Shown here in pieces: positions 52,414-61,709 of a stretch of 64,000 nt of DNA (position 1 is the stretch's first letter; each line of letters begins with the position of its first letter). The translations under genes and the position numbers were made by a program. The DNA is taken from contig JBGSQB010000150.1 in the NCBI GenBank assembly GCA_041738285.1, positions 73,549-137,548 of the forward strand, written 5' to 3'. The notes under the pieces were generated by a model. That model did no database searches. It had not been told where the DNA came from and was given only the letters and a program-made list of their open reading frames with translations. This DNA comes from SZUA-521 sp041738285 (GTDB lineage Bacteria > Pseudomonadota > Gammaproteobacteria > Pseudomonadales > Azotimanducaceae).

Positions 52414-53802
52414 ATGCCCGAGTCAGCCAGTTCGCTACGCGTTGTCATGTTGGCGGTTGGCCCCTTGGCCGGATTGCTGGCCGCGTTCTGGCTGCTGCAC
52501 ACAGGATCGTCCGAATCGGCCGCGGTGACGCTGGCAGTGACCGTTGTCTGCGTGCTGTGGTGGATATTCGAACCCATCCCGATTCCGGCGACATCGCTCA
52601 TTCCGCTGGCCGTATTTCCGCTGGCGGGCGTGCTGCCGCAGTCGACGGTTTCCGAGTCCTATGGCAATCCGCTCATCCTGCTGCTGCTCGGCGGCTTTCT
52701 GCTGTCCACCGCCATGGCCAAGAGTGGCGCCCACCGCCGGGTAGCGCTGACCATGGTGCGGGCCTTCGGAGGCACCAACAACCGGCGACTCGTGTTCGGG
52801 TTCATGGCTGCATCCGCAGTGCTCTCCATGTGGATTTCGAACACGGCGACCACGTTGATGCTGCTGCCGGTTGCGCTCGCCATCGTCGAGCGGGCCGAAA
52901 ATCCCCGGCTCGCAACACCGCTGCTGCTCGGCATCGCCTACGCTGCGAGTGTCGGTGGCATCGGCACGCCGATCGGCACGCCGCCAAACCTCTTGTTCAT
53001 GAGCATCTATCAGGCAACCACGGGTATCGAGATATCGTTCCTCCAGTGGGCGATGTGGGGTGTTCCCGTGGTGCTCGTGTTCGTGCCATTGATGGCATTG
53101 TGGCTGACGCGTTCGCTCGATCGTGAAGGGGCCATCGAGCTGCCGACGGTGGGCGCATGGCGCGCCGAAGAAGTGCGAACGCTTGCCGTGTTCGCCGTGA
53201 CTGCGGTGCTGTGGATCACGCGCGGAGAGCCCTTCGGCGGTTGGACGGCGTGGCTTTCGCTGCCGTACTCGAACGATGCCATCGTTGCGCTCCTGGCCGT
53301 GGTTGCGATGTTCCTCATTCCAAACGGCAACGGCGGGCGCCTCCTCGATTGGGACACCGCCGAGAAGATCCCCTGGGGGGTGCTGATTCTGTTCGGTGGC
53401 GGCATCACCATCGCGGCGGCGTTCGAGGCATCTGGCCTTTCCACCACGATCGGTAATTCCCTCACGGCGATTACCGATTGGCACATCTACGCCGTGATCG
53501 TGTTCATCTGCCTCGCCATGACGTTTCTCACCGAGGCGACATCCAACACTGCCACCACCGCGCTGCTCATGCCGATCCTCGCCGCCATGGCCCTCGGCGC
53601 TGGCATCGACCCGCGCCTCGTCATGGTGCCGGCCGCGATGAGCGCCAGTTGTGCGTTCATGCTACCGGTCGCGACCGCGCCCAATGTCATCGTGTTCAGC
53701 ACCGGTCGATTCGCGGTCGCCGACATGGTGCGCGAGGGATTCGCACTGAACATGATCGGCGTCGTCGTGATCAGTTCGTTGTGCTACATATTGCTCACCT
53801 AA
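52414..53802 (+). CDS. SLC13/DASS-family sodium-coupled anion transporter
   Basis: Secondary transporter of 462 residues with about 11 hydrophobic segments. The family has two SNT motifs, which are both present (ISNTATTLMLLP near 143 and TSNTATTALLMP near 375), plus GIGTPIGTPPN. It likely moves dicarboxylates or sulfate with sodium. The last 141 bases overlap the 3' end of the convergent lipoprotein gene, which is unusually long for an overlap. Confidence 0.88.
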   Translation: MPESASSLRVVMLAVGPLAGLLAAFWLLHTGSSESAAVTLAVTVVCVLWWIFEPIPIPATSLIPLAVFPLAGVLPQSTVSESYGNPLILLLLGGFLLSTAMAKSGAHRRVALTMVRAFGGTNNRRLVFGFMAASAVLSMWISNTATTLMLLPVALAIVERAENPRLATPLLLGIAYAASVGGIGTPIGTPPNLLFMSIYQATTGIEISFLQWAMWGVPVVLVFVPLMALWLTRSLDREGAIELPTVGAWRAEEVRTLAVFAVTAVLWITRGEPFGGWTAWLSLPYSNDAIVALLAVVAMFLIPNGNGGRLLDWDTAEKIPWGVLILFGGGITIAAAFEASGLSTTIGNSLTAITDWHIYAVIVFICLAMTFLTEATSNTATTALLMPILAAMALGAGIDPRLVMVPAAMSASCAFMLPVATAPNVIVFSTGRFAVADMVREGFALNMIGVVVISSLCYILLT

Positions 53803-54819
53803 GGATTTCAGCTGCGCGGCCCGCTCGTTTGGTGCGAGATCCTTCAAATGCCCCACGGCGCGGTGAAACGCCTGCCAATTGCCGCTCGCCTCGAACAGCG
53901 CGGAGAAGGCTGGGGCAAGCCCTTCGTAGGTGGCAAGCGGTACGAGATCGGCGTTGTCCAGACCGGCCTCGAACCAGGCACCTCGCCGACCCTGGTCGAG
54001 TACCCTGGCATTGGCGCGATAACAACGCTTCATGGCATCGAACATCGCATGCTTGAGCTGGCGCCGCGCGAACTCGTTGTAGGGCTGTGCGTAGAGTTCG
54101 TCGAGCGCTGCGCGCCAATTCAGGAGGAACCTCGTCGTGCGTTCTCGCGCGCGCCGTTCGCGCTTGAATGTCTCGACTTCGGCTCGTTCTCCGCGCGCTT
54201 GCAGCCAGGCTCGAACCCCTTCCACCTCTACGATCGCCGCGTACGACTCGTTGAACTGCGCATCGCCCGCAATGAAGTTCCTGCTGTGAGCAAGTTCGTG
54301 GATCAGGAGTGCAGCGATGTCTCTTTCGGGCCATTTGACGAAGCTGGACAGTAGCGGATCGTCAAACCAGCCGAGCGTCGAATAGGCCGGCACGCCCACC
54401 ACCGCAACGTCCAGCCCAGCGGCGCGCAGGCGATCGGCGTTCCGCTGCGCGAGTTCGTGCTTGAAGTAGCCTCGGTACACGGCACAGCCCGCTACGGGGT
54501 AGCACCACTCGTGCCCTTGGGTTTCGAACTCCCCGGCGGCAAACAGATTCCAAAGCACATAGGGCCTTCGGACATCGACATACCGCTGGTAGCGCGTGCC
54601 AGAGTCGAGGCCGAGTTCATCCCGGGCGAAACGAAGGGTCGCGTTCACAAGCTCCAACTGGCGGCGCAAGTCGGCGTCGGTGTCGGGGTCGTCGATGAGC
54701 GTTGCCACATCCTGCGCAGCGCGCATCAGCTGCCACTGACCACGCACCGCCTGGTGGTAGAACTCGGCTGATTGACAGCCAGCGAGGCCGAGCATGAGCA
54801 ACCAGGCCACCTGCTTCAC
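53662..54819 (-). CDS. Lipoprotein metallo-aminopeptidase (putative aminopeptidase family)
   Basis: Secreted lipoprotein of 385 residues: the signal MKQVAWLLMLGLAGC places the lipid Cys at 15. A zinc-metallopeptidase motif HELAH is at 174-178 with a Glu downstream in NESYA (191). GVPAYSTLGWFDDPLLSSF and YFKHELAQRNADRL are typical of this Aminopep family. The final ~45 residues (ending VGDRESTGAEHDDIGRGRDR) are coded by bases that also encode the end of the SLC13 transporter on the other strand, so the true protein end could be elsewhere. Confidence 0.8.
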   Translation of the reverse strand: MKQVAWLLMLGLAGCQSAEFYHQAVRGQWQLMRAAQDVATLIDDPDTDADLRRQLELVNATLRFARDELGLDSGTRYQRYVDVRRPYVLWNLFAAGEFETQGHEWCYPVAGCAVYRGYFKHELAQRNADRLRAAGLDVAVVGVPAYSTLGWFDDPLLSSFVKWPERDIAALLIHELAHSRNFIAGDAQFNESYAAIVEVEGVRAWLQARGERAEVETFKRERRARERTTRFLLNWRAALDELYAQPYNEFARRQLKHAMFDAMKRCYRANARVLDQGRRGAWFEAGLDNADLVPLATYEGLAPAFSALFEASGNWQAFHRAVGHLKDLAPNERAAQLKSLGEQYVAQRTDHDDADHVQCESLAHHVGDRESTGAEHDDIGRGRDR

Positions 54820-54906
54820 GTCGAACGCGCGCCGGATTCGCGACTCAAGTGGATCGTTACACCTGCCTGTGTTAAGAAATCAGCCCGCGCGCTACCGTTG
54901 TCGCAC

Positions 54907-55776
54907 ATGGCGTTCATCAAGGGCTTTCTGTCCATCACATTCATCGTGATCAACACGATCGTGTGCTGCGTGCCCATATATCTAATGGCCGTGCCGCGGT
55001 TCATTCTGCCGCACGGAGAAGCGCGCGCCGCGCTCGGCAACGCGATGACACGGATCATCGATCTGTGGGTGGGCAACAATCGCCTCATGATACGAATGCT
55101 GCGCATCACCCGCATCGAAGTGGAGTGGGACACTGCCAAGCCCCTTGCGCGCGACCAATGGACCCTCGTGATATCGAATCATCAGGGCTGGTCGGACATT
55201 CTGATTCTGCAGGACACGTTCCTCAATCGCATCCCGCCGCTCAAGTTCTTCGTCAAACGCCAGCTGCTGTGGGGCGTGCCATTTCTTGGCGTGGCCATGT
55301 GGTTGCTCGATTTTCCCTACGTCTACCGATTCAGCCGTGCCGCGATTCAGGCTAATCCGTCGTTGCGCCAGAAGGACGCCGACGCCGTGCTCGAGGCCTG
55401 CAAGAACTTCAAATGGCGACCAACGAGCGTGCTGAACTTTCTCGAGGGCACCCGCCTGACGCCGGAAAAGCACGCCGCACAGCAGTCGCCCTTTCGTCAT
55501 CTGCTGACGCCGAAGACCGGCGGCGTCACGGCCGTGCTTTCGAGTCTCGGCGATCGGATCGATCACGTTCTCGACGTCACGATCACCTACCCAGACGGCA
55601 TTCCGACGTTCCTCGAGTTCTTGAGAGGCAATGTCGCGCGCGTGAAGGTGCACATCCGTTCGTGTAGCCCACCGAAGATAGACGACGTAAACGGCGCCAC
55701 CGCTACGCGCACGTGGGTGGACGACGTGTGGCGCGCAAAGGATGCCCGCATCGAGCAAACGCTGAGCGCGCGCTGA
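54907..55776 (+). CDS. 1-acyl-sn-glycerol-3-phosphate acyltransferase (YihG-like)
   Basis: Membrane-bound LPLAT-family acyltransferase of 289 residues. The catalytic motif has the form NHQGWSD (Asn91-His92 ... Asp97), and EGTR is at 180-183. A single N-terminal hydrophobic helix anchors it. It transfers an acyl chain from acyl-CoA or acyl-ACP to lysophospholipid. The stop and the GspA-like ATG share one base. It is divergent from the aminopeptidase. Confidence 0.87.
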   Translation: MAFIKGFLSITFIVINTIVCCVPIYLMAVPRFILPHGEARAALGNAMTRIIDLWVGNNRLMIRMLRITRIEVEWDTAKPLARDQWTLVISNHQGWSDILILQDTFLNRIPPLKFFVKRQLLWGVPFLGVAMWLLDFPYVYRFSRAAIQANPSLRQKDADAVLEACKNFKWRPTSVLNFLEGTRLTPEKHAAQQSPFRHLLTPKTGGVTAVLSSLGDRIDHVLDVTITYPDGIPTFLEFLRGNVARVKVHIRSCSPPKIDDVNGATATRTWVDDVWRAKDARIEQTLSAR

Positions 55777-57500
55777 TGTACGAAGACCACTTCCGGCTCA
55801 AGCGCAAACCGTTCTCGATCGCGCCCGATCCAGGATTTCTGTTCATGAGCGAGCGCCATCGCGAGGCACTCGCTCACCTGATGTATGGACTGCAGACAGA
55901 TGGTGGATTCGTGCTGGTGACCGGTGAAGTCGGCACCGGCAAGACGACACTCATTCGCAGCCTTGTCGATCGCATTCCACCGAACCTGGACGTGGCGTTC
56001 ATACTCAATCCGCGCCTGACAGCCCAGGAGCTGCTGGAGACGCTGTGCGAAGAACTGGGTATTCACGATGCGTCGGCCACCGGCGGCACCGTCAAACACT
56101 TCGTCGATCGTCTCACCAAGCACCTGCTACGCACCCACGCCATGGGCCGGAGCACGGTGATGATCATCGACGAGGCGCAGAACCTCTCGCCCACTGTGCT
56201 GGAGCAGATTCGGCTGCTGACGAATCTCGAGACCAACGAGAAGAAGCTGCTGCGGATCATCCTGCTCGGTCAGCCGGAACTCGCCGAGTTGCTCGATCGA
56301 CGCGACATGCGTCAGCTTTCACAGCGGATCACCGCTCGCTATCACCTCGGAGCATTGAACGCTTCCGAGACGCGGGCGTACATCGCGCATCGGCTCACCC
56401 TCGCCGGCGGCAATGCCAACCTGTTTACCGGCGGTGCTTGTCGTAGCGTCTACAACCAGACCGGCGGTGTGCCCAGGCTCATCAACGTCCTGTGCGATCG
56501 GGCAATGCTCGGCGCCTACGTCGAGGGCGTACAGAGAGTCACCGGTTCCATTTTGCGACGCGCCGGCCGCGAGATTTCCGGTAACCGGCGCCAGGCACCA
56601 AGGCTATGGCTGGGCGCCGGGCTCATGGCACTCGCGGTCGGTGGGGCTTGGGCCTACTTCGCAACGCCTTTCGTCGCGGACCGTGCGACGTCATCGAAGC
56701 TGCGCCCGGCCGAACCCTCAATCGCAGCGTCGGCGGATGCGCCGGTCGCAACCCCAGCGGCGCCCCAGGAACTCGTTGCCGCCCCAATTGCAGTGGTCGA
56801 TGTGCCGGTCCCAGTCGCGGGCGTCGAACCGTCCGCGTCGGAGTTGCCGACCGTGGTGGCCGATGAGGCAGAGACGCCCACCAGCGTGCAACCCATCCAA
56901 CGTCCGATCGACCAGACCGCATTTCAGACCCAGCGCCGCGCCTATGAGCATGTGTTCAGCGCCTGGGGTGAGTCGGTCGGCGACATCGACATTCCCTGTA
57001 ATCAGGCGCCCGCGGTGGGCCTGCAGTGCCTCAAGCAGAACGGCGGCTGGGATGAACTCATCCGCACCGATCGCCCAGCCGTCCTGGAACTGTGGGACGA
57101 AGGCTCCGACCCGTTCTACGGCGCGGTCACGCGGATCGACGGTGAGGTCGCCACGCTCATCGTCGGGCAGAACGAGATCATCACGGACCGCGCCAGTCTT
57201 GCGAGCCAGTGGTACGGTAACTTCGTCGTGCTTTGGCGAATGCCTCCGCACTACCAGGGCAGTATCAAACGGGGCGATCGGTCGGCAACCGTTGCCTGGC
57301 TGCGCGAGAGCCTTGGCCGCGCCACTTCGACCGCGTTCGACTCGAAGACGGATCTATTCGATGCCCAGTTGTACGATGCGCTCATACGCTTCCAGCGCGA
57401 TTCGGGCCTCATTCCAGATGGCGTCGCTGGCCCCGCGACCTGGATTGCGATCGGCTCTTCGGTCGATGATGGCGCGCCGCGACTGGCACGGGTCGAATAA
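55776..57500 (+). CDS. gspA: GspA/ExeA-type ATPase with peptidoglycan-binding domain
   Basis: Inner-membrane protein of 574 residues. The AAA ATPase (residues ~1-270) has Walker A GEVGTGKTT at 50-58 and Walker B VMIIDEAQ near 128-135. A transmembrane helix lies at ~275-295, then an Ala/Pro/Val-rich linker (~300-390), and a C-terminal region that ends in a peptidoglycan-binding-like segment (GDRSATVAWLRESLG to GPATWIAIGS). With GspB it helps insert the type II secretion secretin through the cell wall. The secretin and pseudopilin genes are not in this window. Confidence 0.9.
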   Translation: MYEDHFRLKRKPFSIAPDPGFLFMSERHREALAHLMYGLQTDGGFVLVTGEVGTGKTTLIRSLVDRIPPNLDVAFILNPRLTAQELLETLCEELGIHDASATGGTVKHFVDRLTKHLLRTHAMGRSTVMIIDEAQNLSPTVLEQIRLLTNLETNEKKLLRIILLGQPELAELLDRRDMRQLSQRITARYHLGALNASETRAYIAHRLTLAGGNANLFTGGACRSVYNQTGGVPRLINVLCDRAMLGAYVEGVQRVTGSILRRAGREISGNRRQAPRLWLGAGLMALAVGGAWAYFATPFVADRATSSKLRPAEPSIAASADAPVATPAAPQELVAAPIAVVDVPVPVAGVEPSASELPTVVADEAETPTSVQPIQRPIDQTAFQTQRRAYEHVFSAWGESVGDIDIPCNQAPAVGLQCLKQNGGWDELIRTDRPAVLELWDEGSDPFYGAVTRIDGEVATLIVGQNEIITDRASLASQWYGNFVVLWRMPPHYQGSIKRGDRSATVAWLRESLGRATSTAFDSKTDLFDAQLYDALIRFQRDSGLIPDGVAGPATWIAIGSSVDDGAPRLARVE

Positions 57501-57502
57501 TC

Positions 57503-58063
57503 ATGTCCTACATTCTCGATGCTTTGCGCAAATCGGAAGCCGAACACAGCCGCGAGACGCCACCCAGCCTCGCGACGACCGCGCCAACGATGGCAACCCC
57601 CCGCCGCGGATTTACGATTGCACTGGTCGCGGTGATCGCCGTCAATCTCGTTCTGGTCGCGCTCTGGCTCACTGGCTGGCAGCCATGGAACGTCGTGGCC
57701 CCGGCGCCCGAAGCAACGATCAATCAGCCGGCGCCCGACGTGGAAACGGCGGCGGCGACCCCAGTGGTCGCACCCGTGCCTGCACCCGTCGCAAGTCCGC
57801 CGGCTGTGACCGCAACCTCCGAACCAACAGCGCCGATTACGGAATCCGTGGCGTCAAGCGCCAGCGTGCCGACGCTCGACGTATCGACCCATGTCTACTC
57901 GGCAGACGCGCAGTTCAGCGCGGTCACGATCAATGGCCGACGCAGGACCGTGGGCGATGTCATCGCGCCGGATACACGGCTCATCGAAGTGACCGAGACC
58001 GGCGTCGTAGTCGACTATCGTGGTGAGCGCGTCGTCATCGACGTGCTGCAGGACTGGCGTTGA
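57503..58063 (+). CDS. gspB: General secretion pathway protein B
   Basis: Bitopic membrane protein of 186 residues. It opens MSYILDALRKSEAEH, the GspB hallmark. One transmembrane helix (residues ~33-53) is followed by an Ala/Pro/Val/Thr-rich periplasmic linker and a C-terminal globular domain with INGRRRTVGDVI and VVDYRGERVVIDV. It begins 2 bases after gspA. GspA and GspB form a complex that localises the type II secretin. Confidence 0.9.
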   Translation: MSYILDALRKSEAEHSRETPPSLATTAPTMATPRRGFTIALVAVIAVNLVLVALWLTGWQPWNVVAPAPEATINQPAPDVETAAATPVVAPVPAPVASPPAVTATSEPTAPITESVASSASVPTLDVSTHVYSADAQFSAVTINGRRRTVGDVIAPDTRLIEVTETGVVVDYRGERVVIDVLQDWR

Positions 58064-58076
58064 CGCATCCTATGCC

Positions 58077-59912
58077 TTAAGCAGATGCCTGATATGCGCG
58101 GCTGCCGATGAAGACGGAAACGATATCCGCATCGAGCATGCCGGCGCGCACTTCGTCATCGAGAATCGCCACCGCACTGTCGTGGGAGAGTGCCGACTTG
58201 TAGGGACGGTCCATGGCAGTGAGTGCATCGTAAATGTCGCAGACCGTCATGACGCGACTCGGTAACGGAATCTGATCGCCCACCAAGCCGAGCGGATACC
58301 CCGACCCGTTCAGCTTCTCATGATGAGCAGCGGCAATGAGCGGGACGCGCGCGAGTTCAGCCGGCCATGGCAGCACCGCGAGAAAATCGCGTGTGTAAGA
58401 TACATGCTGCTGAATCTCGCGACGCTCGGAATCCGTCAGGCTGCCGCGACGCACCGCGAGGGCCTCCGCATCGGCCGCGGTCAGCAGGCCACCCCGACTA
58501 CCATCCAGCTCTCCAAACGGTACGCTTGCGATCTCGCGAAGAAATTCGAAGTTCCCACTCGCGGAAACCCGAGGGTCGTTCGCGCTGATCAACGCTTCGA
58601 GGTACCGACTGAGTCGTGCCTCCTCGCGCACAAGGCGCGCGCGGATCTCCCGCTTGCGTTGATCGAAGTCGTCCGCACCATGGTGCAACAGCTCGAGCTC
58701 TTCCTGCAGCGCCGCAGATCGCGCTCGTTCCTTCTGCAGCGCAAAGCGATACCTGATGATCTCGAGCCTGTCCTGCGCAAGCTTGTGCGGCTTGACGAGG
58801 ACCGCTTCACGAACACCGATCTTACCGAAGTCGTGCAGGAGTGCCGCGTAGCGGATTTCCGTCATCGACTCATCGGATAGTTCGAGCTTGCGGAATCGCG
58901 CAAGACCCGATTGCGGCAGTGCAGCGAACAGCGCTGTAGTGGTCTGCGCGACGCGAAACGAGTGCCCGCTGGTCGTCGGGTCCCTGCGCTCGATGGCCTT
59001 GACCGATGCATGAACGAATTGCTCGAACAACTCGCGGATGCTGCCAATCAATCGGTTCTTTTGGATCGCAATTGCAGCCTGACCGCCGACGGCTCGCAAC
59101 AGCTCGACCGTCTCCTCATCGAAGTCGCAGACCACGTCGCCGACACGTCGATTGATGAACTGCAGCACGCCAACGACGACACCCCGATGATCGCGCATGG
59201 GCATGACCAGCACGGACTTGGATCGATAGCCCGTACTCAGATCGAAGTCGGCATTGAATCGGTAGGGCAACTCCGCGGGAATCGCATAGGCATCGCGAAT
59301 GTTGAGTTCAGCGCCCGTCAGTGCGACGTACCCAGCGAGCGACGCAGCGGTGATGTGCAACCGCTTCTCTTCGAACGTTGTCTGCACCACATCGTTCTGA
59401 ACGAGCTTGAACGTAAGACAAGGTACCGCGTTGTCGACATCAATGAGGTACAGCGAGCCACCTTCGCACCGCGCCAGACGCCGACCTTCACTGAGAATAC
59501 GATCGAGCAGCCGCGCCGGATCTCGTTCCGCGGCCAGCGCCTGCGCCATTTCGGTCATGAGGCGCAGCCGACCGCGTTGTCCTGCCGACTCGAGCTGGTG
59601 ACTGCGGCGCAGCATGGCAAGGGTAAGCGCATGACGGAGCATCTGATCGATGGCCAAGCCCTTGGCATCTCCTGGCAGCATCAGGTCGCAGGAAGCGGCA
59701 TCCGTCCGCCATCCGACGATCAGTGCCAAGGGATGCACTGCACGCACCGCATCCGCCTCGCTGGCATTGCCCACCAGCGCGAGGCATACCGAAGCACTCG
59801 AGTCAGCGTCGGTGTGGGCCACCGTGAGGCCAAGCGCTCGCGCGCGCTGCGCAAGGTGCGCGGGCGCGTGATCGCCAACGAGCACGGAAAATGGTTGGCC
59901 GTCTTCGGCCAT
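58077..59912 (-). CDS. GAF / HD-GYP phosphodiesterase with large inserted segment
   Basis: Soluble signalling protein of 611 residues. The first ~105 residues look like a degenerate receiver lacking the phospho-acceptor. A GAF domain (~120-290) follows. The HD-GYP domain has HD at 360-361 (LLHDFGKIGV) and HHEKLNGSGYP at 530-540. These motifs are usually ~60-70 residues apart; here ~170 residues lie between them, with an insertion from ~380 to ~490 that is rich in Arg/Glu and Leu and looks helical. All HD-GYP metal ligands I can place are present. Cyclic-di-GMP hydrolysis is inferred from the family. Confidence 0.86.
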   Translation of the reverse strand: MAEDGQPFSVLVGDHAPAHLAQRARALGLTVAHTDADSSASVCLALVGNASEADAVRAVHPLALIVGWRTDAASCDLMLPGDAKGLAIDQMLRHALTLAMLRRSHQLESAGQRGRLRLMTEMAQALAAERDPARLLDRILSEGRRLARCEGGSLYLIDVDNAVPCLTFKLVQNDVVQTTFEEKRLHITAASLAGYVALTGAELNIRDAYAIPAELPYRFNADFDLSTGYRSKSVLVMPMRDHRGVVVGVLQFINRRVGDVVCDFDEETVELLRAVGGQAAIAIQKNRLIGSIRELFEQFVHASVKAIERRDPTTSGHSFRVAQTTTALFAALPQSGLARFRKLELSDESMTEIRYAALLHDFGKIGVREAVLVKPHKLAQDRLEIIRYRFALQKERARSAALQEELELLHHGADDFDQRKREIRARLVREEARLSRYLEALISANDPRVSASGNFEFLREIASVPFGELDGSRGGLLTAADAEALAVRRGSLTDSERREIQQHVSYTRDFLAVLPWPAELARVPLIAAAHHEKLNGSGYPLGLVGDQIPLPSRVMTVCDIYDALTAMDRPYKSALSHDSAVAILDDEVRAGMLDADIVSVFIGSRAYQASA

Positions 59913-60012
59913 CGCCTTCGATCCCCGACTGAAGTCGTTGGAGTATGGGGTGTCGTTCGAACTCAGATGGCGATGTCAGTCACACTTCGGATTACAGCAA
60001 ATCCGTTTGCTT

Positions 60013-60768
60013 TCAGGGGGTTGCGCGGGAAAGGTTGTCTACCCGAGTCTGCAGCTCGACCAGCCGGGAGTTGAGCTGCAGGCGGTAGGCATCGATGGCC
60101 TGCACCGCCTTTTCGTTCTCGGTGACGCGTCGCACCATATTGGTTTCGAGCCCGGCGACAGATTGTCGCGTGGCGTTCACCTGATCAGTCAACGCTCGCT
60201 GCTGATTGACCTGCTGGCGCACCTGCAACTCGACCGCGGCCAGTTGTTCCACCAGCGCAGTCTGCTGGCCGAGCGCCTGATCGTGTTGGCCCAGTTTGGC
60301 AGTGATCTCCTTGAGCGATGAGTCGATCGACGCAAGGGTCGCCGCGTGCGCCTTGATCTTCGCCTGATTCTCCTGGATCCAACCCTTGTTGCGCTTGTTG
60401 GTCACGTCCCAGAGCTTTCTGACCTCGTCCTGCCACTCACCGAGTTTGTCGCTCACCTCCTTGTCCGATTCACTCATGGTGGCATCCGTCACCTGCAGGC
60501 GCTCTTCGAGCACTGCGAGTCGCTGTTCAGACGCGCTGAGCGATTGTCGCGCTGCCGCGAGCGCCTGGTGCTGGGTGGCGATGAACCAACCCGCCACCAT
60601 CATGCCGGCGACCAGAATCGACAGCACAACGCTATTGCCCACCGAACGCGAGCCGCCACCGCTTGCGGCGGCTGTTCTAGGCCGGGGCGCACGTCGATAC
60701 CCTTTGTTGTCCTCGGGGTTGGCTGAGAGCCCGCTGGCTCCGCCGTCGGTCGGCTCTTTGTCCGCCAT
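60013..60768 (-). CDS. Membrane-anchored coiled-coil protein, 251 aa
   Basis: A polar, Pro/Gly/Arg-rich N-terminus (residues 1-42) precedes one transmembrane helix (~45-65, SVVLSILVAGMMVAGWF). From ~68 to the end, nearly all residues fit a long coiled coil with Gln, Glu and Ala heptads. This is the layout of structural or divisome-type proteins with a periplasmic stalk. I do not recognise the family. The upstream terminator of the PuuD-like gene separates it from the genes to its right. Confidence 0.75.
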   Translation of the reverse strand: MADKEPTDGGASGLSANPEDNKGYRRAPRPRTAAASGGGSRSVGNSVVLSILVAGMMVAGWFIATQHQALAAARQSLSASEQRLAVLEERLQVTDATMSESDKEVSDKLGEWQDEVRKLWDVTNKRNKGWIQENQAKIKAHAATLASIDSSLKEITAKLGQHDQALGQQTALVEQLAAVELQVRQQVNQQRALTDQVNATRQSVAGLETNMVRRVTENEKAVQAIDAYRLQLNSRLVELQTRVDNLSRATP

Positions 60769-60825
60769 AAACCGGTCCTTTAAGTCGCAAGTTGGCAGCA
60801 GGCGCGAGTGTAGCGACTGGCCGAC

Positions 60826-60863
60826 AAAAAAAAAGGGGCCCGCGGCGCACCGCCAGGCCCCCG
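60826..60863 (-). terminator. Intrinsic terminator after the PuuD-like gene
   Basis: On the minus strand a GC-rich stem (GGGGCC pairing with GGCCCC, inner GCGG with CCGC, small internal loop) is followed by nine or ten consecutive T residues (A-run 60826-60834 on the plus strand). It directly follows the PuuD-like gene end. Confidence 0.85.
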
Positions 60864-60878
60864 CCTATCGTTTGCGCG

Positions 60879-61538
60879 TCAGGCGAGCAGTGCGACAACC
60901 GCCCACAGCACAGCGGTTAAAACGAGACCGCTGACAATGACGCCACGTACTGTCGTCATCGGACCTTGCTTACCAACAATGGCGTTCGCTTCGAGCGCCA
61001 CGATGATGAGCGCACCGACCAAGAGGGCCATGTTGTCAGTCGAAATACCGCCGTGGCTCATGTGGAAGCTCGAACCCATGAAGAACAACATGGGGAACGA
61101 AAACAGCGTGTTGGTGCGACTGGCGAGCGCTGCTTTGGGTGCCGCGGCTGCAGCCTCGGGAAGTGCCTGACCACCACCCTTCACCTGCTCGTTGGAGGCG
61201 ATCACGATCTTCTGATTCGGCCAGATGATCAGCCAGACGTTCAGGAACATCAACGTGCCCATCAATGCACCGAGCGTAATGTCCAGCGTCCAGCCGGTCG
61301 TCATGCGCACCATGAGCATGTACACACCGGTCAGGAAGGTGAACATCGCGGCCCAGCGGAAGTACCACAGCGCGTTGGGCACGAGTTTTGTGAACGCATC
61401 CACGCGTGAAGACGCTTCGGCCACCTTGAAGTACTCGCCTTGTACGAAGTTGAAGTAATACAAGAGCCCGATCCAGGTGATCCCGAACAGGAAGTGACCC
61501 CAACGCGCCAGATAATCGAGAACGAACGAAATTTCCAT
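60879..61538 (-). CDS. PuuD-like membrane protein (urate oxidase N-terminal domain family)
   Basis: Polytopic membrane protein of 219 residues with about five to six helices. Residues 1-35 (HFLFGITWIGLLYYFNFVQ) match the N-terminal segment of PuuD (DUF989), the membrane urate hydroxylase. PuuD proteins usually continue to a C-terminal cytochrome c domain; none is present here and no CxxCH is seen. No purine-catabolism gene is nearby. The family is likely; urate oxidation is doubtful for this shortened form. Confidence 0.8.
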   Translation of the reverse strand: MEISFVLDYLARWGHFLFGITWIGLLYYFNFVQGEYFKVAEASSRVDAFTKLVPNALWYFRWAAMFTFLTGVYMLMVRMTTGWTLDITLGALMGTLMFLNVWLIIWPNQKIVIASNEQVKGGGQALPEAAAAAPKAALASRTNTLFSFPMLFFMGSSFHMSHGGISTDNMALLVGALIIVALEANAIVGKQGPMTTVRGVIVSGLVLTAVLWAVVALLA

Positions 61539-61654
61539 ACCAGTAACCCCCTCTGTGCTGGTCGATGCAACCGGCGGTACATCGATTGGATGTCCACCGA
61601 GTTTATGCGGTCGCGTCCGATGATAGCGCGGGGAATCTGCGAGTCCAGCGAACC

Positions 61655-61686
61655 AAAAAAAGAAAGCCCGGCATTGCCGGGCTTTC
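61655..61686 (-). terminator. Intrinsic terminator after groEL
   Basis: On the minus strand AAAGCCCGGC (61676-61685 side) pairs with GCCGGGCTTT (61663-61672) around a 3-base loop, followed by a T-run. It sits 24 bases beyond the groEL stop. Confidence 0.9.
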
Positions 61687-61709
61687 GCGAGGTACAGGAG
61701 CGGACTGCG

